Assembly (NCBI RefSeq): GCF_001499905.1
Contig: NZ_LQIS01000003.1
Location: 62,001 to 126,000, forward strand
DNA from: Mycobacterium sp. GA-1285
GTDB taxonomy: Bacteria; Actinomycetota; Actinomycetes; Mycobacteriales; Mycobacteriaceae
Length of the DNA stretch: 64,000 nucleotides
Direction: 5' to 3'
Shown here piece after piece: positions 45,701 to 54,129 of the stretch. The stretch's first letter is position 1. The number at the start of each line of letters is the position of its first letter. The notes below the pieces were generated by a model. The model did no database searches. It was not told the origin of the DNA and was given only the letters and a program-made list of their open reading frames with translations. The position numbers were made by a program, and so were the translations under genes.

Positions 45701-45971
45701 CGGGCGACCACGGGTCCTCCCGCTCGGTGCCGGTCAGCTCGGCGATCAACGAGCGGGGATTGCGAAACGCGATACCGGCGCAGACGCCGTCGGTGCCCAC
45801 GCCACGCCCGAGCACGTGGCTCAGCCGCTGACTGAGCCAGCGCTCGACACCCTTGGCCGGAACGATGACCAATTCCTCGGCGAACGGGTCAGGTAAGGGA
45901 TCGGAAAGCAGGGCGCCGAGCCCGTCGGCGAGAAGATCGGTGCGTTCCGCCCGATGGATGTGAAGCGCCAT
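42729..45971 (-). CDS. recC: Exonuclease V subunit RecC
   Basis: 1080 aa. Begins MALHIHRAERTDLLADGLGALL; contains LVIVPAKGVERWLSQRLS, VMCPDIETHAPLI, and VCLVGLDDGVFPR, the inactive-helicase pattern of RecC. The C-terminus has a degenerate nuclease-like fold. First gene of the coupled recCBD operon. Confidence 0.93.
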   Translation of the reverse strand: MALHIHRAERTDLLADGLGALLSDPLPDPFAEELVIVPAKGVERWLSQRLSHVLGRGVGTDGVCAGIAFRNPRSLIAELTGTEREDPWSPETMVWPLMEVIDAACVEDWCTPLATHLGHFETGEERELRQGRRYAVARRLAGLFASYARQRPQLLVDWENGADGDIPSDLAWQPPLWRALIERIDADTPHIRHAKTVVRLRESPTDLPARLSLFGHTRLPSTEIELLDALSTHHDLHLWLPHPSDDLWQQLKQTHGQIPRREDTSHRRVGHPLLATLGRDLRELQRALPDDAHTDEYLGGREHPDTLLGWLQSDIAGNTIRREGRAHSATDRSVQVHSCHGPARQIDVLREVLLGLLADDRTLEPRDILVMCPDIETHAPLIVAGFGLGDMITGVHPAHQLRVRLADRSLVQTNPLLGVASQLLALAGGRATSSEVLNLAQAAPVRARFGFTDDNLEDITRWVRQANIRWGFDVEHRRPYGVDFVQNTWRFGIDRVLAGVAMSDDSHAWLDATLPLDDVSSNRVDLAGQLAEYIDRLGRAVQSLAGTRPLAQWLQALTDSIGLLARVNDDDAWQTAQLEREFADVLATAGPRAHTMMRLSDIRALLDRHLAGRPTRANFRTGTLTVCTMVPMRSVPHRVVCLVGLDDGVFPRLGVVDGDDALGREPMTGERDIRSEDRQLLLDAIGAATETLVITYTGANEYSGQERPPAVPLAELLDTLDRTTGQPVRDTIVVRHPLQPFDTRNVIPGELIPDVPFTFDSTVKRAALTRAAERAQRPRFVSGPLPAPAADDVVLADLVAFFRDPVKGFFRALDYTLPWEVDGVEDAMPVDIDALEEWTVGDRVLRDMLSGMDPDQARQAEWRRGTLPPGHLGWRRAKEICEQASLISDAARPYRGADPSAVDIDVEIGGGRRVSGTVTPVYGERLVSVTYSKLDGRHLLQPWILLLALLAHDPGREWKAISIGRARRGANPRVESIGRPPGPARELLADLVAMYDEGRREPLPLPVKTSYAWAEAVHGHGDPEQRAGYKWRSGSYPGEEDEPAYRLAFGKPTWLKHLVERGLDTYAGRLWLPMLRALET

Positions 45972-46116
45972 CGCAGCCCACGATAGGAGGTCGGTCCGAC
46001 ACCGTCCCCCGTTTGCCGTGGCGGTCGACGTTTGTCGACGATCGGGTGAGGGAAGCCCCTCGCTGATGCCGCGGCCGGCAACGCCGCCACTGTGGGTCTG
46101 AAGGAAGGAGCATGAC

Positions 46117-46725
46117 GTGACCGAAACGACGTCACCGCGCCTGGGCCCGAAATTTCAGGAGGCGCTGGCGTTCGCCGCCGAACTGCACCGCACCCAGACC
46201 CGCAAGGCCAGCGAGGTGCCCTACGTCGGTCATCTGCTGTCGGTCGCGGGACTCGTGATCGAAGCCGACGGCACCGAGACCGAGGCGATCGCCGCGCTGC
46301 TGCACGACGCCGCCGAGGACCAGGGCGGAGACGTGACGCTCGCAAAGATCGAGGAGCGCTTCGGACCCGAAGTCGCCGCCATCGTCGAGGAGTGCAGCGA
46401 CACGGTCGTCACCCCCAAACCGCCGTGGCGCGAGCGGAAGCAGCGCTACATCGAACACCTGAACACCGCCTCCGACAGCGCGATTCGCGTGTCGATGGCC
46501 GACAAACTGGACAACGCCAGGGCGATCCTGCGCGACTTGCGCCGCTTCGGGCCCAAGGTGTGGCAGCGCTTCAACACCGACGACCCACACGAGCATCTGT
46601 GGTACTACCGCTCGCTGCTCGAGGTGTACCGGCGCCGCAGCGACAGCTGGGTGGTCGACGAACTGTCCCGCGTCATCGAGACGTTGGCCGAGGAGATCGG
46701 ACCACCGGTCGCCGCTACCGTCTGA
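46117..46725 (+). CDS. HD-domain phosphohydrolase
   Basis: 202 aa. GTG 46117 lies 6 nt after AAGGAAGGAG (46101-46110). HD motifs of the SpoT/YfbR type: PYVGHLLSVAGLV, AALLHDAAEDQGGD, and KLDNARAILRDLRRFG. It may hydrolyse (p)ppGpp-like or other nucleotides; the substrate is not clear from sequence. Followed after 3 nt by the rhodanese gene. Confidence 0.82.
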   Translation: MTETTSPRLGPKFQEALAFAAELHRTQTRKASEVPYVGHLLSVAGLVIEADGTETEAIAALLHDAAEDQGGDVTLAKIEERFGPEVAAIVEECSDTVVTPKPPWRERKQRYIEHLNTASDSAIRVSMADKLDNARAILRDLRRFGPKVWQRFNTDDPHEHLWYYRSLLEVYRRRSDSWVVDELSRVIETLAEEIGPPVAATV

Positions 46726-46728
46726 GGT

Positions 46729-47607
46729 ATGGACACGCGCGACACCGTGTGGACCTCGGCCGCAGAGGTGGCACGGCGACTCGACGCGGGTGAACCGCTG
46801 ACGCTGCTGGACGTGCGTTGGCAGCTCGCCGAGCCCGACGGACGTGCCGCCTACGAACGGGGACACCTGCCCGGAGCGGTGTACGTGTCGCTCGAGGACG
46901 AACTGAGCGATCACACCGTGCACGGTCGCGGACGGCACCCATTGCCGTCCGGACCCGCGCTTCAAGCCGCCGCCCGCCGGTGGGGCCTGCGGGACGGGGT
47001 GCCGGTCGTGGTCTACGACGATTGGAACCGCGCCGGGTCCTCGCGCGCCTGGTGGGTGCTGACGGCGGCCGGGATCGACGACGTCCGCATCCTCGACGGC
47101 GGGCTCGCGGCGTGGACGGCGGCCGGCGGCCAGCTGGAGTCCGGGGCCGTCGAACCGGCGCCCGGTGACGTGACCGTCGCCCACGACGATCTCTACGCCG
47201 GGGCACGCCGGACCGTCACCGCCGACGCGCTGCTCGAACCGGGCGGAGTCCTGCTCGACGCGCGGGCACCCGAACGGTTTCGCGGTGAGATCGAACCGGT
47301 CGACCCGGTCGCCGGGCACATCCCCGGTGCGGTCAACATCCCGAGCACCCGCCTGCTGGCCGACGACGGCACGCTGCTGGCCGACGACGAGCTGGCCCGG
47401 GTCTTCGAAGATGTGGCCGACGACGAGGTGGCGGTCTACTGCGGCTCGGGTGTGACGGCGGCGGTGACGATCGCGGGCCTCGCGGCGGTCGGAGTGGACG
47501 CCGCGCTGTTTCCCGGTTCATGGTCGCAGTGGAGTTCGGACCCGTCACGCCCCGTGGCGCGCATGGACCCGATCAGCCCGGCACATGAACCGGGGGATAC
47601 GTCCTAA
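46729..47607 (+). CDS. Thiosulfate/3-mercaptopyruvate sulfurtransferase (two rhodanese domains)
   Basis: 292 aa. Domain 1 (TLLDVRWQLAEPDG, YDDWNRAGSSRAWW, ILDGGLAAW) lacks the active Cys, as usual. Domain 2 carries LLDARAPERFRGEIEPVDPVAGHIPGA (split here by position about 165-190) and the active loop VYCGSGVTA. Transfers sulfur to thiols or cyanide in the cytosol. Likely co-transcribed with the HD gene. Confidence 0.9.
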   Translation: MDTRDTVWTSAAEVARRLDAGEPLTLLDVRWQLAEPDGRAAYERGHLPGAVYVSLEDELSDHTVHGRGRHPLPSGPALQAAARRWGLRDGVPVVVYDDWNRAGSSRAWWVLTAAGIDDVRILDGGLAAWTAAGGQLESGAVEPAPGDVTVAHDDLYAGARRTVTADALLEPGGVLLDARAPERFRGEIEPVDPVAGHIPGAVNIPSTRLLADDGTLLADDELARVFEDVADDEVAVYCGSGVTAAVTIAGLAAVGVDAALFPGSWSQWSSDPSRPVARMDPISPAHEPGDTS

Positions 47608-47634
47608 GCTGCAGGAGGCGGATAGGAGCACCAA

Positions 47635-48531
47635 ATGGACGTTCTACGCACGCCCGACGACCGCTTCGAAAAACTCGCGGGCTACCCGTTCGCGCCGCAC
47701 TACGTCGACGTCACCGCGTCCGACACCGAGCCGCTGCGCATGCACTACGTCGACGAAGGCCCACGCGACGGCCCGCCGGTCGTCCTGCTGCACGGCGAAC
47801 CGACGTGGAGTTACCTGTACCGCACCATGATTCCGCCACTGGCCGCCGGAGGCTGCCGCGTTCTGGCACCCGACCTGATCGGGTTCGGACGCTCCGACAA
47901 ACCCAGTCGCACAGACGATTACACCTACCTGCGTCACGTCGAATGGGTGACGTCGTGGTTCTCGGCGCTCGACCTGCGCGACACCACGATCTTCGTGCAG
48001 GACTGGGGCTCGTTGATCGGGCTACGCATCGCCGCCGAGCAGGGCGAGCGCATCGCGCGCATCGTCGTCGCCAACGGTTTCCTGCCGGCCGGGCAGACCC
48101 CGGCCAACCTGCCGTTCCGCCTCTGGCGCGCCTTCGCGCGTCACTCGCCGGTCTTTCCGGCCGGACGCATCGTCGCGTTCGGTACGGTCACCGACGTGCC
48201 TGCGCGCATCCGGTTCGGATACGATGCGCCGTTCCCCGACAAGCGATTTCAGGCCGGCGCCCGCGCATTTCCCGCACTGGTGCCAACCGAGCCGGACGAT
48301 CCCGCGCTACCGGCCAACCGTGCGGCGTGGGAAGCGTTGGGGCGCTGGGAGAAACCGTTCCTGTGCATCTTCGGGGCCAAGGACCCCATCCTCGGCCGCG
48401 CTGATCGCCCCTTGATCGAGCACGTTCCCGGCGCGGCCGATCAACCACATGCACGCATCAACGGCAGCCACTTCGTGCAGGAGGACTGCGGCCCGGAGTT
48501 GGCCGAGCGAATCCTGGGCTGGCGCACCTAA
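47635..48531 (+). CDS. Haloalkane dehalogenase
   Basis: 298 aa. Alpha/beta hydrolase with halide-stabilising [12 protein letters not shown] and nucleophile VQDWGSLIG (Asp123, Trp124), acid in FGAKDPILG, His in NGSHFVQED. This is the DhlA/DhmA-type (HLD-I) layout. It cleaves C-halogen bonds to alcohols. Overlaps the convergent DUF3060 gene by 4 nt. Confidence 0.9.
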   Translation: MDVLRTPDDRFEKLAGYPFAPHYVDVTASDTEPLRMHYVDEGPRDGPPVVLLHGEPTWSYLYRTMIPPLAAGGCRVLAPDLIGFGRSDKPSRTDDYTYLRHVEWVTSWFSALDLRDTTIFVQDWGSLIGLRIAAEQGERIARIVVANGFLPAGQTPANLPFRLWRAFARHSPVFPAGRIVAFGTVTDVPARIRFGYDAPFPDKRFQAGARAFPALVPTEPDDPALPANRAAWEALGRWEKPFLCIFGAKDPILGRADRPLIEHVPGAADQPHARINGSHFVQEDCGPELAERILGWRT

Positions 48532-49238
48532 CCCCGGGTGACGGTGTTCCTCGAGGTGGCGTCCACCTCGGGAGCGCCGGAGTGGTAGACCACCTGGTTG
48601 TCGAACCCGGAGGCGCCGATACGGTCGACGCTGTCGACGGTCACCTGGTTCTCGACGCCCGACACCGTCACGCGCACGCAGTGACCGAGCAGGGTCACCG
48701 TGTTGTTGACACCGCTGACGCTGATGTCGCTGCCGTTGCATTCGATGGTCTTGTCCTCGTCGACCCCGGACACGCTGTACTGCCCGCCGGCCGGCGCGAC
48801 GGCGACCTTCGGCGGCTCGTCGGCCCGCGTGGGCAATACGGACGGCGCCTCGCGCGAGGGTCCGATCGTGACGTTGCCGGAGCGGGGCTCGTCTCCAGGC
48901 GCGTTGGCAATCTCGGGGCGACCCGTGATCTCCTCCGGCGCCGACGACAGCGTCCACACGAACACACCGATGCCGACGACGATGGCCACCATGACGACCC
49001 CGACCAGTCCGAAGATCAACCCGAACGGCGCGCCGCTCTTCGTCGGCCCCGGCGGGAAGGAGACGCCGAACGGCGGCGCGGTGTAGGGCGACTGGTGCGG
49101 CGGACCGTACACCGGCGGGGGCAGGGCCGATGTCTGGTAGTCGTTGGCAGCCCGCTGCGACGTGCCCAGTTCGACGGCACCGTTGTGGGCCTGCTCCAGC
49201 TGCCGAATGCGCGCTTCCGGGTCGTCGTCGGGTTTCAT
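48528..49238 (-). CDS. DUF3060 membrane-anchored protein
   Basis: 236 aa from ATG 49238. A charged and Pro-rich N-terminus ([15 protein letters not shown]), one transmembrane helix ([22 protein letters not shown]), then an exported DUF3060 beta-repeat ([36 protein letters not shown]). Mycobacterial family of unknown function. Confidence 0.83.
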   Translation of the reverse strand: MKPDDDPEARIRQLEQAHNGAVELGTSQRAANDYQTSALPPPVYGPPHQSPYTAPPFGVSFPPGPTKSGAPFGLIFGLVGVVMVAIVVGIGVFVWTLSSAPEEITGRPEIANAPGDEPRSGNVTIGPSREAPSVLPTRADEPPKVAVAPAGGQYSVSGVDEDKTIECNGSDISVSGVNNTVTLLGHCVRVTVSGVENQVTVDSVDRIGASGFDNQVVYHSGAPEVDATSRNTVTRG

Positions 49239-49294
49239 GCGCAGATGGTGCCACAAGACGGTTACCGCGGCGCCGAAGTTGGTACTCCCATCCT

Positions 49295-50440
49295 GTGGTG
49301 GCGCCAGGGTTCATTGCCGTCGGCAGCGGTCCTGCCGGGCTGAGTGCTGCCGAGACGTTTCGAAGCAAGCACCCGGATATCCCGGTGCGCATTCTGACCA
49401 CCGATCCGGCGCTGCCGTACGCCAAGCCGCCGCTGAGCAAGGACTTCCTGTGTGGCCGCGACACCACGCTCGCCCTGCACAGCGAGCGCTGGTTCGAACG
49501 CAACGCCGTCGATCTGATCCGCGGCATCACCGTCGACTCGATCGACCTGGACCGTCATGAGGTCGTGACGGCGGGCGGCCAGCGCTATCCCTACTGGCAT
49601 CTCGTGCTGGCGTCCGGCTCCGTCGCGGTGCGACCGCCCATTCCCGGTATCGAGTCCGCGTTGACGCTTCGGTCGTTCGCCGACGCGGTCGCGCTGAAGA
49701 TGGCCGCCCGTTACTCCGACTGCGCCGTGGTGATCGGCGGCGGACTGATCGGCTGCGAGGCCGCGTCCTGCCTGGCCGAGCGTGGGGTCGCGACGATGGT
49801 CGTCGCTGGCGAACATGTCCCGCTACAGCGACGGTTCGGCCTCGAGGCCGGTGAACGTGTCGCGAAACTACTGTCGGACAACGGAGTCCGGTTCGCCGGC
49901 GAGACGACCGTCGCCGCGATCGAAAGCAACCGCGTGGTGTTGGACAGCGGTGAGGCCGTCGACGCCGACCTCGTCGTGTGCGCGACCGGCGTACGCCCCG
50001 ACATCCGCCTCGCCGAAGCCGCCGGACTGCAGACCCGCGACGGGCGCATCGTCGTCGACTCGCACATGCACACGTCGGCGCGCAACGTGTACGCCGCGGG
50101 CGATGCGGCGCTGGCGCACAACGTCACCGCCGGCCGTCCCGTCCCGGCCGAACACTGGCGCGACGCCGCGCATCAGGGCCACGTCGCCGGCCTGACCGCC
50201 GCCGGTTTCCCCGCGGCGTGGGACACCGTGCCCGGATTCTCCTGCACCATCGGCACTTCCGTGCTCAAGTACCGCGGCTGGGGTGTCGACTTCGACGGGG
50301 TGCCGGTAGAGGCCCGGTTCGTCGATCACCACACCGGGTTCACGGTCTGGTACGAGGCGGGCGGCGACGTCGTCGGCGTGCTGACACTCAACGCCGACGA
50401 CGACCACCGCCGCGCCGGGGAGATACTCCGCGCGCACTGA
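49295..50440 (+). CDS. FAD/NAD(P)-dependent oxidoreductase (ferredoxin-reductase type)
   Basis: 381 aa from GTG 49295 (GTG 49298 equally possible). FAD site AVGSGPAGLSAAE, NAD(P) site VVIGGGLIGCEAASCLAERG, C-terminal NVYAAGDAALAHN. Resembles rubredoxin/ferredoxin reductases and related NADH oxidoreductases. No ribosome binding site is visible, so the mRNA may be leaderless. No dedicated ferredoxin gene is adjacent. Confidence 0.82.
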   Translation: MVAPGFIAVGSGPAGLSAAETFRSKHPDIPVRILTTDPALPYAKPPLSKDFLCGRDTTLALHSERWFERNAVDLIRGITVDSIDLDRHEVVTAGGQRYPYWHLVLASGSVAVRPPIPGIESALTLRSFADAVALKMAARYSDCAVVIGGGLIGCEAASCLAERGVATMVVAGEHVPLQRRFGLEAGERVAKLLSDNGVRFAGETTVAAIESNRVVLDSGEAVDADLVVCATGVRPDIRLAEAAGLQTRDGRIVVDSHMHTSARNVYAAGDAALAHNVTAGRPVPAEHWRDAAHQGHVAGLTAAGFPAAWDTVPGFSCTIGTSVLKYRGWGVDFDGVPVEARFVDHHTGFTVWYEAGGDVVGVLTLNADDDHRRAGEILRAH

Positions 50441-50484
50441 CTCACAAGCCGCACCCGGCCCCGGACATTCACGGCTCCAACATG

Positions 50485-52059
50485 TCAGCTGCCCTGTCGC
50501 TGGTAGGGCGGAGAGCCGAGACCCAGATCGATCGCCGCCAGACTCGCCTGCGTGCGGTTGTTGACGCCCAGCTTGGTGTAGACGTGCTCGACGTGGTTGC
50601 GTGCCGTCTTCTCGGCGATGAACAGCTCGGCGGCGATTTCGCGATTCGACCGGCCCTGTGCGACCAGTCGCAGCACCTCGAGCTCGCGGGCGGTGAGCCC
50701 CGCCGATCCGGGCGGTCGGCGCGATACCCGATGCCCGGCCGCCGCCAGCACCGCCTCCACCGCCTGGGAATCAAGACGTGCTGCGCGCGCCTCGTCGCGT
50801 AGCTGACGGGCGGCATCGCCAGGATCGACAGCGGGCCGTTGTGGGCGCGGCTCGAGAAGCTGTTGATATGCCACAGCCGCGGCGAGTAATCGATCCGGCA
50901 CACTCAACTCGCCGCCTGCGAGGCCACCCGGGAAGCCGGACCCATCGATGCGTTCCTCATGCTTGGTCGCGACGGAAACCACCGACTCCAGGCCGCCGAC
51001 CCGGCTCAATATGCGTCCGGTCAAGTACGGATACATCTGCAGCCGCTCCTGCTCGGCCGTGGTCAGCGCTCCCTTCTTCTCCCAGATCTGGTTGGACACG
51101 CCCATCCTGCCGAGGCCGTGCACCAGGCCTGCCCGGTAGAGGCGGCTGACGTCGGCTTTCGGCATCGCCAGGTGGCGTGCCGCGGCGGCCGCCAGATCCG
51201 CGACGCCACGCGAGTAGCCGGGCGAGCACGGACACTTGAGGTCGACGAAATCGGCCATGGCCCTCAACAATTCGTCGAGTTCCTCGCCCTGCAGGATACG
51301 GTTGCGGTCCGGTGCTTGTGCCAACGCCGCGGACCAGACGTCCATCTCGAGGAGCCCGTCGACGATCGAGGCGGCGTCGCGTTCGAAGACGTCGGTTACG
51401 GCAGGACTGAACTGCGTGCCACGCCGGGAACGGACCACCTCGAGGGCCTGACCGAGCCCACCCGTCCGCAAATGGACCTCGACGACATCGGCAAGGCGCA
51501 CGATGTGAATCTCAGCCGGAATCTCATCCGCCGCAGCACCCTTGGGCATACCGCGGCCGTCCCAGCGCTCGAAGATATACGCGAGCGCCTCACCGACCTG
51601 CCGGTCGAGCCCCATTCGATCGGACAGCACCCCGGCAGAGCTGCAATGCGATTGGATCAGTCTGGCGACCCGATCGCGTGCAGTGAGAGTGAAGGCGGCC
51701 GCACGAATGACGCGCTCCCAACCCGGCAACCCCCGCCCGACGTGGTCAAGCATCAGACGCAGGAAGGGCAGCCCTGTCATGTCCACCGCGTAGGTGTCGG
51801 CTCGAAAGGCGATGTCGTCTCCGAAGAGTTCCGAAAGCTCGTGTGAGTCCGCGTGACAACCGATCCATCCCACCAAGTTCGAGTAGTACACGATCGCCCG
51901 TTGGCCGGCGTCGAAACCCATCCGTTCGGCGATGCGCGTAGCGATCAGTGACGACCGGAGCATGTGTTCCATCGGCTGCCCGAGGCCCAGGTCGATCGCC
52001 AGGGAGATCGCGGCCAGCAACTCGGCTCTACGCAGGCCTTTCCCCGGGTCACGCGGCAT
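50485..52059 (-). CDS. HD-domain sensor with C-terminal LuxR helix-turn-helix
   Basis: 524 aa from ATG 52059; GTG 52089 would add ten residues. The first half has HADSHELSEL and an HD-like helical core. The second has an HD-GYP-like region (HGLGRMGVSN, HEERIDGSGFPGGL, where GSGFP replaces GYP). The last 65 residues are a LuxR/NarL helix-turn-helix (LTARELEVLRLVAQGRSNREIA). It probably senses a nucleotide or small molecule. Divergent from the ABC transporter whose promoter carries the shared dyad, so it is the candidate activator. Confidence 0.82.
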   Translation of the reverse strand: MPRDPGKGLRRAELLAAISLAIDLGLGQPMEHMLRSSLIATRIAERMGFDAGQRAIVYYSNLVGWIGCHADSHELSELFGDDIAFRADTYAVDMTGLPFLRLMLDHVGRGLPGWERVIRAAAFTLTARDRVARLIQSHCSSAGVLSDRMGLDRQVGEALAYIFERWDGRGMPKGAAADEIPAEIHIVRLADVVEVHLRTGGLGQALEVVRSRRGTQFSPAVTDVFERDAASIVDGLLEMDVWSAALAQAPDRNRILQGEELDELLRAMADFVDLKCPCSPGYSRGVADLAAAAARHLAMPKADVSRLYRAGLVHGLGRMGVSNQIWEKKGALTTAEQERLQMYPYLTGRILSRVGGLESVVSVATKHEERIDGSGFPGGLAGGELSVPDRLLAAAVAYQQLLEPRPQRPAVDPGDAARQLRDEARAARLDSQAVEAVLAAAGHRVSRRPPGSAGLTARELEVLRLVAQGRSNREIAAELFIAEKTARNHVEHVYTKLGVNNRTQASLAAIDLGLGSPPYQRQGS

Positions 52060-52154
52060 CGGGACGGGGTGCACGCCCTCATTCTGCACCTGACATCGAC
52101 GCCATCTGTGCGAACCACGCGACAGGCCGCGAGCCTGACTGAGCCGATCGAAAG

Positions 52155-52205
52155 TTGAGGCGATTGCCCCATGTGTGGCCGGTGGCCGCAACCCAATATC
52201 GGTGG
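52155..52205 (+). promoter_or_regulatory. Shared activator-type promoter module, copy A (ABC transporter)
   Basis: TTGAGGCGA-T-TGCCCCATGTG (52155-52175) contains the inverted repeat TGAGGC-gatt-GCCCCA (52156-52171). Thirty bases later comes GG-ATG (52206). A -10-like CAATAT sits at 52194-52199. If transcription starts at 52206 the dyad is centred near -42.5, the class II LuxR-box position. Confidence 0.6.
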
Positions 52206-52274
52206 ATGGCAAACCCGTACGCGGCGGCGCCGAGAACCGATCGAGCGGGCTTCACCACTGAGGAGAGAACGATC

Positions 52275-53999
52275 ATGACCGAACTGACTGCATCGACGAC
52301 CGAGCAGCTCGGAGAGCCCCCTTCGCCGGCATCGCCGGGCGGCGTGCGGGTCGACGCACGCAACGTGAGCCGTCACGTCGGCGCGCGGCAGATTCTGCAG
52401 GAGCTGTCGTTGTCGATCGAACCGGGCGAGTTGGTCGCCATTGCCGGCGGCAGTGGAGCCGGCAAGAGCACCTTGCTGGAAATTCTCGCGGGTGTGCAAC
52501 CACCGTCTGCGGGGCTGGTCCGGCACGACGGCGTCGTCCGCGGTGGCCGTGCCGCGACTGGTTCCCGAATCGGGTACGTGCCCCAGGACGACATCATTCA
52601 TCTCGAGATGCCCCTGCGCCGCACGCTTCGCTACGCCGCGCGGCTACGGTTGCCCGCCGGCACGTCGACGACCGAGGCGGACCGGATGGTCGAGGACACC
52701 ATGCGTGACCTCGATCTGTCTGACCGCGCCGAGGTGCCGGTCCGTTCGCTGTCCGGCGGCCAGCGCAAGCGGGCCAGTATCGCCGTCGAGTTACTGACAC
52801 GGCCTCGTCTCCTCCTCCTCGACGAACCCACTTCCGGGCTCGATCCGTCGACCGCGGCCGATGTGATGCGTCTGCTGCGTCGGCTCAGTCAGCGCGGGGT
52901 GACGGTCGTCCTCACGACGCATGAGCCCGCCGGCATCGACGGATGCGACCGGGTGGTCTTCCTGGCTCGCGACGGCCACCTGGCTTTCACCGGCAGCCCG
53001 GCCGAGGCACGGCGCTACTTCGGCGTCGCAGATCTTGCCAAGGTGTACGAACGGCTGGCTGGTGAGCACACGCCCGAGATCTGGGCTCGGCGGTTCGCCG
53101 ACAGCTCCCCGACGTCGGAAGCCCGGCTCGGCCCGGCGCCCGCGCGTGTCCCGGTCAGCGACTCAGAAGTGAAGCACACCAGCAGGTTTCGGCAATGGCG
53201 GGTCCTCACACGCCGCAATGTCGATGTCCTGTTCCGGAACCGGTTGACCGTGGCGGTCCTCCTCGGCTCGCCCCTGCTGGTCACGGCGATGATGGCGACG
53301 TTGTTCACACGCGGGGCGTTCGATCCCGGTGGTTCAGCCGATGTCGGTCCGGCCCAGATCGTCTTCTGGATCGCATTCGACGGCTTCTTCTTCGGCCTCA
53401 CCTACGGCCTCCTGCAGATAGTCGGGGAGATGGCGGTCTTCAGGCGTGAACGCCTTGCCGGGCTCAGCGTGGGAGCCTACGTGGCCTCCAAGGTCACCGC
53501 GCTGCTGCCGGTGCTGGCAGGTGTGAGCGCGGTGCTGCTCGGCGCCCTACGGGTGCTCGGCCGGCTCCCCGCCCTCGGATGGCATTCCTATGCCATGCTT
53601 TTCGTGACGATCGTCATCGAAGCCACCTCCGCACTGGCCCTCGGGTTGCTCGCCTCGGCCGCGGTCTCCAACGCCGCACAGGCCGCTCTGGCCCTGCCGA
53701 TGCTCTGTTTCCCTCAGGTCCTGTTCGGTGGTGCGATAGTTCCGGTTGACCAGATGGCCCTTCCCGGACGCCTGATGAGTCTCGGCCTGTCCAACCGTCA
53801 CGCGTTCGACGCGTTGGGACGCTACCTGGATCTCGATCGGTACACGTCTTCGGTGCCGGCGATGTCCGTCTACGGCGACACCTTCACCGGAGGCACCGGC
53901 GGCAGTCTCACCGCTCTCGCCTCGTTCGCGATTGCTCTCGTCATCGCGACGGCGTGGGTGCTGGACCGACGGTCCCGCCCCGGCGCGTCCCGGCGCTGA
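52275..53999 (+). CDS. ABCG-type ABC transporter, ATPase fused to permease
   Basis: 574 aa. ATG 52275 follows GAGGAGAG (about 52260); an in-frame ATG 52206 would add 23 residues. ATPase domain: AIAGGSGAGKSTLLEIL, RSLSGGQRKRASIAVELL, RLLLLDEPTSGLDPSTA, VLTTHEPAG. The C-terminal half is an ABC2 membrane domain with about six helices (VAVLLGSPLLVTAMMATLF, IVFWIAFDGFFFGLTYGLL). Half-transporter of the ABCG export type; substrate unknown. Confidence 0.9.
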   Translation: MTELTASTTEQLGEPPSPASPGGVRVDARNVSRHVGARQILQELSLSIEPGELVAIAGGSGAGKSTLLEILAGVQPPSAGLVRHDGVVRGGRAATGSRIGYVPQDDIIHLEMPLRRTLRYAARLRLPAGTSTTEADRMVEDTMRDLDLSDRAEVPVRSLSGGQRKRASIAVELLTRPRLLLLDEPTSGLDPSTAADVMRLLRRLSQRGVTVVLTTHEPAGIDGCDRVVFLARDGHLAFTGSPAEARRYFGVADLAKVYERLAGEHTPEIWARRFADSSPTSEARLGPAPARVPVSDSEVKHTSRFRQWRVLTRRNVDVLFRNRLTVAVLLGSPLLVTAMMATLFTRGAFDPGGSADVGPAQIVFWIAFDGFFFGLTYGLLQIVGEMAVFRRERLAGLSVGAYVASKVTALLPVLAGVSAVLLGALRVLGRLPALGWHSYAMLFVTIVIEATSALALGLLASAAVSNAAQAALALPMLCFPQVLFGGAIVPVDQMALPGRLMSLGLSNRHAFDALGRYLDLDRYTSSVPAMSVYGDTFTGGTGGSLTALASFAIALVIATAWVLDRRSRPGASRR

Positions 54000-54009
54000 T
54001 GCCACATAT

Positions 54010-54043
54010 GGCCGGGCCCGCGAGAAGTCCCGCGGGTCCGGCC
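54010..54043 (+). terminator. Hairpin terminator after the ABC transporter gene
   Basis: GGCCGGGCCCGCG (54010-54022) pairs with CGCGGGTCCGGCC (54031-54043), with one G-T pair and an 8-nt loop, 11 nt after the stop. It separates the ABC transporter transcript from the cyclase promoter. Confidence 0.65.
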
Positions 54044-54078
54044 AATGCATGCCCGGGTCGGCAGACATGGTCCCGCTC

Positions 54079-54129
54079 TTGAGGCGAATGCCCCATGTGC
54101 CGCAGTGCTTTTCGGGTCACAATCAGCGG
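54079..54129 (+). promoter_or_regulatory. Shared activator-type promoter module, copy B (nucleotide cyclase)
   Basis: TTGAGGCGA-A-TGCCCCATGTG (54079-54099) matches copy A at 20 of 21 positions, including the dyad TGAGGC-gaat-GCCCCA. The ATG of the cyclase follows after exactly 30 nt, as in copy A. CACAAT (54118-54123) is the aligned -10-like box. No ribosome site is visible, so a leaderless mRNA is likely. Confidence 0.6.

Noticed and set aside
46112..46120. ATG-ACG-TGA two-codon frame before the HD gene
   Set aside because: Sits between the ribosome site and GTG 46117; may be chance, and no regulatory role can be shown.
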